Assembly (NCBI GenBank): GCA_900175165.2
Contig: FWWN02000167.1
Location: forward strand, 1-53,857
Direction of reading: 5' to 3'
Length of the DNA stretch: 53,857 nucleotides
From: Rhizomucor pusillus
Taxonomy: Eukaryota > Mucoromycota > Mucoromycetes > Mucorales > Lichtheimiaceae
Both the position numbers and the translations under genes were made by a program. Within the stretch, counting starts at the first letter, position 1. Each line of letters begins with the position of its first letter. Shown one piece after another: positions 31,110 through 40,974 of the stretch. The notes below the pieces were generated by a model. The model was not told where the DNA came from. It searched no databases and was given only the letters and a program-made list of their open reading frames with translations.

Positions 31110-32196
31110 ATGCCGCGATTTGACTACGCAGCAGCTGTGGAGGAGCTACAACAGTTCCGGATAACTAATGAACGAAGACCAGAACGGATAGCAGCCTTGG
31201 GCGCGAGGCTAATTCGTGACAAGTATATTACGAAGCTTGGTGATGAAGGTAAACCGTGTACCTCGTTATGCTGCACTCGTTGTACCATTACTCAACCAAC
31301 ATAGTTTGGCCTGTATACGAACAAATTACAATCGCGGCTCTGGATGTTGGAGATTTTGAACTAGCCAATGTATATCTCTGCATTTATGGCGAAACCTGGA
31401 GATAGCTAACCAAGCGTTATCCAGGCATGCATTGAAAGTCTGCAAACTCGATTTGGAGCGAACTCGATGCGATTACAGCGGCTATTAGGCATGCGCCTAG
31501 AAGCTCAAGGAAAACTTACGGAAGCTCAGGCTTTGTATGACAAGATACTGGAGCAAGACGATACAAACTTGGTATGATTACTGGAAGTCTGTACGTTAAT
31601 GGTAGAGGTCCACAGTGCTAATTTGTATTGTCACTTATATCATTAAGTTGGCATCTAAACGACAAATAGCATTGTTGAAGGAGCGGGGCAAATACAATGA
31701 GGCTATCGACGCATTGACAAAATACCTGGACACCTACTACGATGATGCCGAGGGCTGGACAGAGTTATGCAACCTGTATCTTTCCCAGAATTTGTATGAG
31801 CAGGCTGCATTCTGTTGCGAAGAACTTATCATCCTACAACCCGCGAATCATATCTGGTATCTTAAATACGCAGAAATTCTGTACACTGTAAATAACCTGC
31901 CACTCGCTCTGAAACACTACTGCAAAGTGCTCGAATTATGCACGGATAATGTTCGAGCTTTGTATGGTCTTCAATTGGTAAGAGCCGACCAATGGAGTTC
32001 TGAAAGCAAGGCATAAAGAGAAACTCATTACCATTTTTTACAAATTTAGTGTGCTTCTAAACTTATTTCATCCAGGGAAGTTGAGCACGCGAAAGATCTG
32101 GATGCGCTCGCAACTGAGCGGTTATTGGATTTACACAAGAAGGCACCCAAAGTTATATTACAATTAGTACAAGAGTACCTATCCCGCGAGCGATAA
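31110..32196 (+). CDS. EMC2: ER membrane protein complex subunit 2 (TPR protein)
   Basis: Five exons (31110-31248, 31305-31369, 31425-31571, 31648-31977, 32050-32196) give 275 residues. EMC2 is the cytosolic TPR scaffold of the ER membrane protein complex, which inserts tail-anchored and multi-pass proteins. Visible marks: MRLQRLLGMRLEAQGKLTEA, ALYDKILEQDDTN, KRQIALLKERGKYNEAIDAL, the TPR stretch GWTELCNLYLSQNLYEQAAF, ELIILQPANHIWYLKYAEIL and ALKHYCKVLEL. Length and order agree with human TTC35 and yeast Emc2. Exon joins are all clean GT-AG. Confidence 0.93.
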
Positions 32197-32807
32197 TAAA
32201 TAGTTTCAAGTTACCACGACGACTTAAGACTGATATATAGCAAAGCGCCGCTGACCACGCACACGCGTACATGAATTGTGCTGCCAATGCTGTTAGCTGG
32301 GTGTGACGAGCTGCAGCTTGCAAATCTCGACCTGTTGAGCGATCAAACTTGGAATAAAGATTAAATAAAACGATTTATTGCTAGGTGCGAGGAACGTATT
32401 CACATGCACAAAATGCCAGTGGGCGTCGCAAACTCGAAGTTCTGATACAAATATTCTTGACATAACACTGATATACTCATATTCAGATAGTTAAGATGCA
32501 ACACAAGGTGTGCCGGTTTGCAACAGAAAAATGGAAGTGTAGTACAACCGAATGTGATGCTACTGCAGGCGATTGAGAATTGAAACTTTAAAAATAATCG
32601 ATTTACTGAAAACGTATACACACAAACAAAACTGTTGGGGGTGATGAGCGCTGAACTAGTAAGTAGGTACTGATCTGATCATGATATAGAGCTGTTTAGA
32701 TGGCACCGGAGACGGAGAGAAAGAGACAGACAGATGTAAAGAAAGAATATTTAGGAGGTATGTAGTACGGGAAAAATAATGGTTTCGAGGATAGGAGAGA
32801 GGAGAAT
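32197..32807. other. Convergent intergenic region
   Basis: About 610 bases between EMC2 and the isopentenyl phosphate kinase 3' ends. AATAAA-like signals occur near 32196-32200 and 32355. No gene was seen. Confidence 0.45.
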
Positions 32808-33830
32808 CTATAAATCAGTCTGAGCAATGGAAATAACTGTCATCAATTGACCAGGTATGGGTAATCCACGTTCTAGCACTGGCTCCAACGACATGACCCG
32901 AGTTGCCTCCTGCGATGCTGCTTTGCAAATAACAACTTCTAAATCGTTTCTTTGTTGATGCGCTGCGGCATCTAGAACCATCTGTCGAGCCCATTTGATC
33001 TTGCCCTGCATGCCACCTGTCACGTCGACAACACCGCCGTTGCTGGAGACAGCTTTGCTAGCAATCGGATTGAGCCGGCGCTGCCGTTTATTTGATCGCA
33101 CATGCTTTGAAAGCTTTTCTTCCTTGTCTCCGAGCAGATCAATGGGTACATGCTTGATGAGCTTAGCCTTCTTCTTTGCGATCTTCGGATCTGCATCGTA
33201 AATGCCTTCGACATCTGTCACAAATACACATCGAGATACGTTTGGGAGAAGCATGGCGAGCTTGTGCATGACAATATCTCCAGATAGGATTGTACAACCC
33301 AAGCTCCGGTCGAGAACTGCATCACCGTGCAACAATGGAATGAAACCGAGTTTCAGAAGTTGTGTAGCGCGGCTTGCTAGACCTTGGAAGCACTCGTCGG
33401 CGCTCTTGTCTCCGCCATCTGTTTCAACATGATCGAAGGGCGACAGACCCAAAACAGGCAGACCGCGCCGCTGCAACCTTGAAAGTAATGCTAGATGAAG
33501 TTCCAAGAGACATTTGCGAGTGTGAGCAAACCCAGCTTTCTGGTCACGATAGTCATAGTCGTCATCGGTCTCATTGGTATTGTGTGGAGGGGTCGAGAGC
33601 CCAGAAGATGCGATCCAGCCTTGCTTGAGATTGAATCGCTTAGCTTGTGGATGGCCAAAGCTACCTGCGCCATGAATGAGCACAAGTCGATGACCAGAGG
33701 CAGCAAGGAATGTGTAAGCTTGTTGGATTTGAAGGATCAAGGAATCCAGCGCGCTATCGTCTACCAATTGGCAGTTGCCTTTTTTGTTTGTGATGGCTGC
33801 ACCGCCAAGCTTGATGATGACTGTTTTCAT
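32808..33830 (-). CDS. IPK: Isopentenyl phosphate kinase (amino acid kinase superfamily)
   Basis: A single uninterrupted frame of 340 residues. IPK phosphorylates isopentenyl monophosphate to the diphosphate, the last step of the archaeal-type mevalonate route and a salvage step elsewhere. Diagnostic parts: the start MKTVIIKLGGAAITNKKG, LVLIHGAGSFGHPQAKRF with the substrate His in GSFGH, GFAHTRKCLLEL, IPLLHGDAVLD, ILSGDIVMHKLA, FVTDVEGIYDADP and the end motif DVTGGMQGKIKWARQMV. The GAGSFGH and GGM..K motifs separate IPK from glutamate-5-kinase and other AAKs. It is about 80 residues longer than archaeal IPK because of a loop around 95-115 (Asp-rich) and a lysine-rich insert around 220-255. 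The lack of introns stands out among mostly spliced neighbours and fits either compact origin or retro-insertion or transfer; I cannot tell which. Confidence 0.92.
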   Translation of the reverse strand: MKTVIIKLGGAAITNKKGNCQLVDDSALDSLILQIQQAYTFLAASGHRLVLIHGAGSFGHPQAKRFNLKQGWIASSGLSTPPHNTNETDDDYDYRDQKAGFAHTRKCLLELHLALLSRLQRRGLPVLGLSPFDHVETDGGDKSADECFQGLASRATQLLKLGFIPLLHGDAVLDRSLGCTILSGDIVMHKLAMLLPNVSRCVFVTDVEGIYDADPKIAKKKAKLIKHVPIDLLGDKEEKLSKHVRSNKRQRRLNPIASKAVSSNGGVVDVTGGMQGKIKWARQMVLDAAAHQQRNDLEVVICKAASQEATRVMSLEPVLERGLPIPGQLMTVISIAQTDL

Positions 33831-33975
33831 GAGTAGCGAAGGAGTGAGTAGGATGGAGAAAGAAGAGGGAAGAAGAGAAAAAATTGGGAACTTTTATACT
33901 CTGAAAAAGGTTGCCCAAGTGGAAGACCGGGTAAAATAAGCAAGTGGAGATTGGGTGAGAGAAAAGGAAAGGCAT

Positions 33976-34020
<45 letters not shown>

Positions 34021-36163
34021 TACAGATACAGTAAAAGGAGGATAGGCCCTGCATTTGTGAACCGATTCGCTCCTCTTTTCCCTCTTGGGGAAACGCAACG
34101 ATCGCCGAGTCTCATGTTTGATGATTACAAGTTCATTAAGCTTTTCACAAGCTCTTCTTTGCCTTTGTCCCACCCATGCAGCCCAATCGGACTGCACTTC
34201 GCATCGCCCATCAGCCTTCCAGCCCTCCGTCCCCGATCACTGCATAACAATAGTTCAACTGTTCCCAGTTGGCCCTTGCCCTGAAGCCCATAATAGCGGC
34301 GGGTGATGAGGGATGACGACGACCCACGAGGAGATCGATGACATAAAGTTAGACGAATATCAATCATAACAATGTTCTCTTCCTTATTCTTTCCCTTATC
34401 TTCCTAGCTAAGGGATCTACATTTACGATAGGAGGAGCCAACGAAAAAGGCACAGAGTGCCTATGTGTCTGTCATCAGTTTTCATTGGCATAGTTCCACA
34501 AACTTGACGAGCACGGAACTGGGCACGGACGAAGCAAAGCAACTTGGTAGCACACTGACCGGTAATTTTAGTTGCTTGGGAAATTCCTTGCCCTGGCCTT
34601 GCAGGTCATGCAAGCTAATGCAAATGTGTAAGGAAGAATGATCCTGCTGGGCTGAAAGACTTGTGCAGAAATTCAAACAAAGCTAGGCCTAGATTCCGCG
34701 CACACTGGCATGCCCACCCCCTTTGCGCCCTGGCAAAGTTGTTCATTTCGTGAATTATCTCCTTATTAATTTTTCATTTGCGAGGGGAAAACGATCGTTA
34801 CGTATTTATTTTTCCTAGAGCCTGGAATTTTCACAGTAACAGCAATGATCGACACATGGCCTAGTATTGGTTTATCACAAATGCAACCAGTGATGAAGAT
34901 CAGCGCCAACAATCCGTCTTGCCATTTGGAGCCACGTTGCCCGGTCTAGTCCTTAAGCTTGCCCATCTTGCTATTAATAGGCTAGCATAAGTTTTGTGTT
35001 CTGTACGACTATCCACCATCGTGGTTGCAAAATCTACTAGAAACGCGGGATTACCATCTTTGCAAAGTTGTCAAAATCCCAAACAACTTTGACTCGTGTA
35101 TTGAAAGCTGATTTGGTTGCAGACCACGATACACACGGACGTGCACTGTCGCACACAAAGAGACATAGTATTAACAGCCGCAATCTGTATAAGCCAGCGT
35201 TGCAAGCTATCCCCCTTCCAAGTCTGACGTCTAGGTTTCATACTTCTATTGCGTATGATGTGTCATGCAAAAATCAATATAAATTCGAAGTGCACGTTGC
35301 TGCAACATCTCCTCATGATATACATATCACGCCAACCTCCGCGAACCATTGTCTCCGAGAGGACAGACCAACCAAAAACAGAGACACAAGGAAAGTGACA
35401 GGAAGGAGCGAGGACAATGAAGCAAATGGGCCGCGCTGGAACTGTCTTTGGCCCCATATCGTCATTGGTACAAGACCCTGTAAAAAGGTGTTTGATTGTG
35501 TACATGTCAAGCATTTGAGCACGAGCTTTGCCGGAGATTCGTTGGTCCCTCGTAAGGGAGTAACGAGCAAGGATGCATCGGCATGAATTGGGTTTGCAAC
35601 TCCTTGTCTCATTCGACATTTAAATGGCTATAAAGACAATATAAGGGAGCCATTGTTGACTTGCATCACCATCGGCAAAACGTTACAAAAGTAAACTTTT
35701 CGTCTGTGCTGAAAAGCAAACTTTTTCTCTTCCTTCACGACCTGATCTGCTTCATTTGTCATTACTGTGCATTAAGGAGTAAAAACTACAATCTCTTTCC
35801 AATCGGCTGTTGTCTGAAAGGGGATTATTTAATTCATTTCCTATTGTTCCTATTTCTTTCGCTATTCTAACACCCAGACATACACGTCGCAACGCCCACC
35901 TTCTGTTCATTTGTTTCCACCGTTTCGCTTTCTTTTATACACGTCTATGAATCTTCATTTATCTTACGCATACTTTTAACATGCTGGATATTATTATTGT
36001 TATTACTATTATTGTTAATTCAACGCTAGATAGAACCGCACAGTTTCACGCGCTTTGTGTGCTACCGGATATATTCATCAATGACGAGTCAAATACGCTA
36101 AAGCCATACGCGCCTCTTGAAATACTGTTTATTGTCGCTGTCTGTCCCACAGTAAAGGCAACC
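33831..36163. other. 2.3-kb stretch with a (CA)n repeat, no supported gene
   Basis: This contains the upstream region of IPK, including a dinucleotide repeat at 33977-34018, and the upstream region of the membrane-protein gene. A 172-codon plus-strand frame at 35068-35586 begins only with a non-ATG codon and has no recognised motif; it was not accepted. A pyrimidine-rich leader occurs near 35880-35960. Confidence 0.5.
33977..34018 (+). repeat. (CA)21 microsatellite
   Basis: Twenty-one uninterrupted CA units lie about 147 bp upstream of the IPK start codon. Arrays this long are unstable and useful as a strain marker. Any effect on transcription is speculative. Confidence 0.95.
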
Positions 36164-37114
36164 ATGGAAAGTTTCAATGCCACCGTCAATGACAAGCGAT
36201 GCGCACAGACACCCAAAATGCCCGCTTCCGTTAAAATCAAGCAATGCCCTCTTCCACTGCTTTTTTATTTCTCTTTTCCCTGTTGTACTGCCCCCAACAT
36301 GGACCCCGTCGCTACTTTGCTCGGATTTCTGTTTGTATCCACTGCTACAATCTCTACCCTTTGGCTCCTCCCCTTTGCTTTCATCGTCCGTCCTTTTTGC
36401 ATGCGTCTCTGTTTGCCACGCATCACAAAAAAGGATGACGGTGAGGAAAGCAACACGGCCAATCTGCCCTCTTTTGACACTGCGTACGCTGCTGTCAGCA
36501 AGCAGTGTCGTTTGCTTGCGTTTTCAACGGTTATTTTAACCTTCAAGCTCGGTTTTACTCCATCCTTGGTGACTTCTTTGGTCTTCTGTGTATCAAAGCT
36601 CGCTGTCCAGGCCGCTATGCTGCTTGCCTATTCCAGCGTCAAAACGCTCTCCATATTTGCCTTGTATCCAACTGTCAAGCCAAACGAATCTTCCCATGGC
36701 AAGAAGGAAGTCATAAATAATCACGTGCTCACTCTCTCTGGGCGCGACAAACTAAAACCCACAAGGAAGTGTCAAGCTAAACGGCTTCTTGTTGGCCTGT
36801 TCGACCCAGAAGCAGATATCATTGCACAGTATCTGGACAAGTATGGATCAAAGCCTCTTCAAAAGCAGTACGCTGAGCATATGGAGCACATGGCTGCATA
36901 CAACTGTGACTTTGTGATGCCAACAAAGCGGCGAACTCGCGTCAGTCAAGAAGACGGCGCTTGCTCCTCGCCGAGGCCCTCGCCGAGCCCCGATCGAAGC
37001 GTCTGCAAACTTTCTCAGGACGTATTGGTGTACATAAGCTCCATGGATGGCCAAGTCTGCGACGAGCTTCAGGCGCTCGCGAGCAAACTGGAACATTACG
37101 CATCCCAAGTGTAA
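36164..37114 (+). CDS. Unknown membrane protein
   Basis: A single-exon frame; the ATG at 36164 (AACCATGG context) gives 316 residues. The open frame extends upstream to 35981 but that part is a hydrophobic low-complexity leader. Two hydrophobic helices are visible near the N-terminus (MDPVATLLGFLFVSTATIST and WLLPFAFIVRPF) and another at LVTSLVFCVSKLAVQAAMLL. The C-terminal half is soluble, with LFDPEADIIAQYLDKYGSKP and a Ser/Pro/Arg-rich patch before VLVYISSMDGQVCDEL. The end is helical (LQALASKLEHYASQV). I do not recognise the family. An alternative start is at 36299. Confidence 0.6.
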   Translation: MESFNATVNDKRCAQTPKMPASVKIKQCPLPLLFYFSFPCCTAPNMDPVATLLGFLFVSTATISTLWLLPFAFIVRPFCMRLCLPRITKKDDGEESNTANLPSFDTAYAAVSKQCRLLAFSTVILTFKLGFTPSLVTSLVFCVSKLAVQAAMLLAYSSVKTLSIFALYPTVKPNESSHGKKEVINNHVLTLSGRDKLKPTRKCQAKRLLVGLFDPEADIIAQYLDKYGSKPLQKQYAEHMEHMAAYNCDFVMPTKRRTRVSQEDGACSSPRPSPSPDRSVCKLSQDVLVYISSMDGQVCDELQALASKLEHYASQV

Positions 37115-37388
37115 TACTGAATTCTCATTGGATGCTATAAACTCAGTTGTATATGATTGGTTGTACATATAAAAAGTTCTGTCTCTGCTTTGCCATGAAT
37201 GCTTCGATGATTGACAAGAAGGTCATAAAATAGTTGTATCTATAACATGTACTGTATATTTCATGGGCGGTATGACTACGCTTTGCTGCAGCAAGTAAAT
37301 CGTTTATGGCGCGATACAGGCGCGAAATCAGAGAGAAAGACCCTTTTGAGGAGCTTTACATCTTTATTCAAGTAAAACTTTAAGCGGA
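37115..37388. other. Convergent intergenic region
   Basis: Short AT-rich region between convergent genes; a tgaataaagat polyadenylation-like signal for the minus-strand gene lies near 37370. Confidence 0.45.
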
Positions 37389-37613
37389 TTAGACGAGACA
37401 CTCCAATACCTTTTGTGACCCGTCTTGCAACGACACCTTGATCCTTTCGCCGTCCATCAAACGACGCCAACCCTAATAAGATTTCTATATGTATGTAATA
37501 CGATTAATCACATCGTCCCTTCCCACCTTTTTTTTCCTGCCAGAATAGAATTCCTTGAGATTCGACCGCGTAGATTTGGATTGCGTCTTTGCAGATTCAT
37601 ATCTGCCATACAT
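37389..37613 (-). CDS. Tiny spliced gene, 56 residues, unknown function
   Basis: Two minus-strand exons (37613-37527, 37472-37389) join in phase 0 to MYGRYESAKTQSKSTRSNLK, EFYSGRKKK, then GWRRLMDGERIKVSLQDGSQ and the end KVLECLV. The intron begins gtggga and ends ttattag. An AATAAA signal follows the stop. The product is basic and hydrophilic. The frame reads cleanly on both sides of the intron. Additional 5' exons are possible. No family was recognised. Confidence 0.5.
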
Positions 37614-38537
37614 CACTTTATTGCATATCCCCAGGAATATTCCAAACTGCTACGTTTACTTGCACGCGAATACACAAAATACAATGAGATTTATAATTTT
37701 CTTCTAGCAGCTGGTTTCAGCACTCGTTCTTTACTGTAACAAATTTAGTACATGACCTTCGTGCTATTTCTCTTTAAAGAGCACGAGGAACGCGCAGCAG
37801 ATGACTGAACAGTAACAAGCTATGAAGATGAACGATCTGCATTGGTTCCTGCCAACTTTTAAAGCTGATATTCAGAAAGACATTCCCCCTTGGAAAACTA
37901 TGGCAAGTTACACAGTAGCTTATGCAGAAGAATTCTTAGTCTTCATCGTTCCCTTTTCTCATCAAACCATTCTACCGTTGCTCAATCAGATGGCCAAAAC
38001 GATGAAGTCCCGGAAAGATTAGTTTGCCAACAAACAGATCGACGAAATCTAGAGAGATCACATTCTGGGAAGGCGGACCCTGAGCATTGGTGGTATTAGG
38101 TAAGCTTGTTTGATTATATCATTTTCTATATCTGGCACTGAGCCTCGCTTCTTTTCTTTAACATCATACTCGATTCATTGAAGAAGATGCAGACATAGTC
38201 TATCAATCGATCGTAAGATCTTTCCGCTAATTCAACAAAAGTACGAATCTGTATGTATGAGTTTCCTCGCAAGATAATACATAGACCCTCAGAAAAAGTC
38301 CTAGGACCTGGAACGATTATGCATAGCACTTGGCTGATCTTGGTATTGTTCGCATTTTTGACAGGTAACTTGGCAAGAGACTTTAGTCAAGTTAACGCAT
38401 ATTCAAGTAATCTCCCAAATATGTCATAATATTCAAGAGAGTCAGCGTAGTTGTTATGATCGACTTCTATTTGGGATTTACCATCGGGTTCAGAAATCAA
38501 GCATTAATATGCATAAAAATATAAATTATTGGGAACT
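37614..38537. other. 0.9-kb intergenic region, no supported gene
   Basis: Only short frames occur. A 66-residue plus-strand frame at 37822 (MKMNDLHWFLPTFKADIQKD) was considered and left out for lack of support. The right part is the 3' UTR of the aminotransferase. Confidence 0.45.
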
Positions 38538-39840
38538 CTAAGCACTTGATTGAGTCTTCTCAAACTCCAGCATATATGCAATTAATTGGTCTACATGGTC
38601 TTCTGGCATGGCATTATAGATGGAAGCACGGATGCCACCTAAATTACTCTGTGAGTATGGTCCAATAGATGTCTAATATGTAGCGGCAAAATAACATACC
38701 AACTGAACGATGGCCCTTGAGCTGGACCATATTTCGTTCCTCGGCCCCCTTCAAGAATTGCTTTTCCAAATCTTCATTGGCAAGTCGGAAGACGACGTTC
38801 ATGCGGCTGCGAGCGGCAGGTTCGACAGGACATTTGAAGATGTTGCTGTTATCGATAGTTTTGTACAGTTTTTCTGCTTTGCGTTCGTTTGCAACCAGTA
38901 TAGATTGAAGACCGCCGACTTCAAGCAGCCACTCCAAAGTTAGGCCGACCATGTAGATGGCAAATGTGGGAGGGGTATTGTACATTGAATCGTTATCGAC
39001 CATGGTCCTATAATCCAACATGACAGGGCGCAGAGGACCAGCCGAGAGATCTGCGATGAGATCTTTGCGGATAATGACGAGAGTGACCCCAGCAGGTCCA
39101 AGGTTCTTCTGTGCACCGCCATAGATCACACCGAATCGAGAGACATCCACAGGTTTGCTCAAAAAGTTGCTTGACATATCGGCCACGATGGGTACATTGG
39201 GATCGACATCGGGCACTTGCTGCCATTCAACGCCATGCACAGTCTCGTTGTCACAATAATATACATAAGCGACATTCTCCTTTTGTGGATCAGACAACTG
39301 CCACTCTGAAGCAGGGAGAATGCTGCCGTACGCTCCAGTCGCCTTCTTGGTATCCAAAGCTCTGTTTACTCGCACGGATGTGCCCTGTGCCAACCGCGAT
39401 GCTTCTTGTGCTGCCTTGTTGGACCACGAGCCTGTCACCAGATAGTCGACTACAATGGGTTCGTCGGCGGATTTGTTGGCTCTTTGCAATGCTATCTGCT
39501 TGGCAGCCACTAGGTTGTAAAAAATGGCTGCAAATTGGGTCGTCGCGCCGCCTTGCATGAAAATAACTTCATAGTTATCCGGTATACACATGAGCTCCTT
39601 TAGATTTGCCTTGGTACGTGCCAAGACTTCTCCAAATGTCTTTGAGCGATGGGAAAGCTCCATGACCGACATGCCCGTGTTGTCATAGTTCAAGAGCTCT
39701 GCTTGCGCGCGCTTCAAAACCGATTCAGGACTTTTGGAACACGTTTCTCGATCTGAGCGACATTTCGAGCAATGGAGTGTACATTGCACTTACATTTTGG
39801 CAGGACCGGCACCGAAGTTAAGCACTGGTTGCGTTGACAT
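38538..39840 (-). CDS. SER1: Phosphoserine aminotransferase
   Basis: Three exons on the minus strand give about 390 residues. The PLP enzyme transfers an amino group from glutamate to 3-phosphohydroxypyruvate, the second step of phosphorylated serine synthesis. The start MSTQPVLNFGAGPAK at 39840, the segment MSVMELSHRSKTF, IFMQGGATTQFAAIFYN, DMSSNFLSKPVDVSRFGVIY, the PLP-lysine motif GGAQKNLGPAGVTL, DYRTMVDNDSMYNTPPTFAIY and GHRSVGGIRASIYNAMPED (the last created by the 3' splice) all match the SerC family. Two Gcn4-type sites lie 100 and about 230 bp upstream, fitting general amino-acid control. Confidence 0.95.
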
Positions 39841-39939
39841 TGTGCTTAACTTGTTGCTCTTTCGGGATGAGATATCCTTGCTTTGGTCGATCAAAAGATC
39901 AAGCATTATAAACCCAGCCTGATGGTAATCTCGTAATCT

Positions 39940-39947
39940 CGAGTCAT
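39940..39947 (-). promoter_or_regulatory. Gcn4/CPC1-type site ATGACTCG
   Basis: Reads ATGACTCG toward the SER1 start codon, about 100 bp upstream. ATGACTC is the core bound by Gcn4-family bZIP factors, which switch on amino-acid genes under starvation. A TATA-like tttataatg lies between it and the gene. Confidence 0.55.
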
Positions 39948-40068
39948 CCGCGGAGACCCGGAGATTGCACCGACGAATAGATCAAAGGAAAATATGCAAA
40001 AAATTGATTGCTACCCAGCCATTTCGGTAGAAGGCAATGAACAAAGACAGAATGTATCAATAAAGAAA

Positions 40069-40075
40069 TGAGTCA
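40069..40075. promoter_or_regulatory. Gcn4/AP-1 palindromic site TGAGTCA
   Basis: A perfect TGAGTCA about 230 bp upstream of SER1. Together with 39940-39947 it suggests Gcn4-type control of serine synthesis. A further TGAGTCA at 40463-40469 lies closer to the MAPKKK leader, so single occurrences carry little weight. Confidence 0.45.
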
Positions 40076-40974
40076 CAGCTTCTGCTGGGCAAGATCAAAA
40101 GCAATTGTACTTGCTTAATGATACATGCATGCTAGAAGATTCTTGGAGCAAGTAGTAGCCGATGATATTATTGCACTACGTGTCTAAATTTCCTGTTAAT
40201 AATCGCGCAGACATCTGTGTTATAGGCGTTTTTCTATTAGAACTAAACGAGACGGAAGCCGCGTAGAAAGGGAGGGAAGGGAGAAGGAGGAAGAGCAGGA
40301 GGATGGGCAGTGAGGAACGAATCAAATGAAATATGCTCAATGTCGTATCCGTTGAAAATCGACTGACGAAATTCGTTTTGGCAACAATTACATTACTTCA
40401 TTACCACGCACATTTGTGTCCAAATGTGATGATGATCCCCGGCTCGTCTCTCCTTTGCCAAATGAGTCAAGTGATACAACAACGGCACCTGAGCGGAATC
40501 ATGCAATTTCTCGTATGCCACACGCCGCACGTACACTCGCACAAACAGCGCGCACACGCACATACACAGATACGCACATACAGTTACTAACAGAAAAACA
40601 CATAGAGTGCGAGAGAGAGAAAGAGAAAAAGGCTAGAGGAACTATCTCCAATGTTCTCGAAAGTAAGCAAGCCTGGAATCAAGGGGTGTTTGCTCAGTCG
40701 GGGAGTTATTGCGAGTCCAAGGAGGCCAAGTTTGTTTGCCTATCGTGTTGCGCTCGGTGAGTTCATGCGCGATAGTCACGCAAAGAACCCTTCTTGCTGC
40801 TGTTGCTGCTTCTGCTTCTGCCACCTCCCTTCCCTTCCTCTTTTTTCTTTTACTTGATCAGTACCCCACCCTACTTTCTGTACTCGCTTTTCCTCTTTCC
40901 AACTTCGTTCCGTTGCGTCTTTGGACAAGACCATTATTTCTGCGAACGGACAACCAACACACCCTCACTGCCAT

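Larger units (their letters stand above)
39841..40974. other. Divergent promoter region SER1/MAPKKK
   Basis: About 1.1 kb. The left part holds SER1 upstream sites. The right part holds a purine-rich stretch, AC-rich DNA at 40519-40590, and a long CT-rich leader with CTG repeats (about 40790-40900) before the MAPKKK start. Upstream ATGs in the leader exist but were not resolved. Confidence 0.5.

Noticed and set aside
33894..34284. Long frames reading through the CA repeat (poly His-Thr or Cys-Val)
   Set aside because: They exist only because a dinucleotide repeat contains no stop codons.
35068..35586. 172-codon plus-strand frame
   Set aside because: It starts only at a TTG, has no motif, and overlaps two long antisense frames, so chance openness in GC-richer DNA is more likely than a gene.
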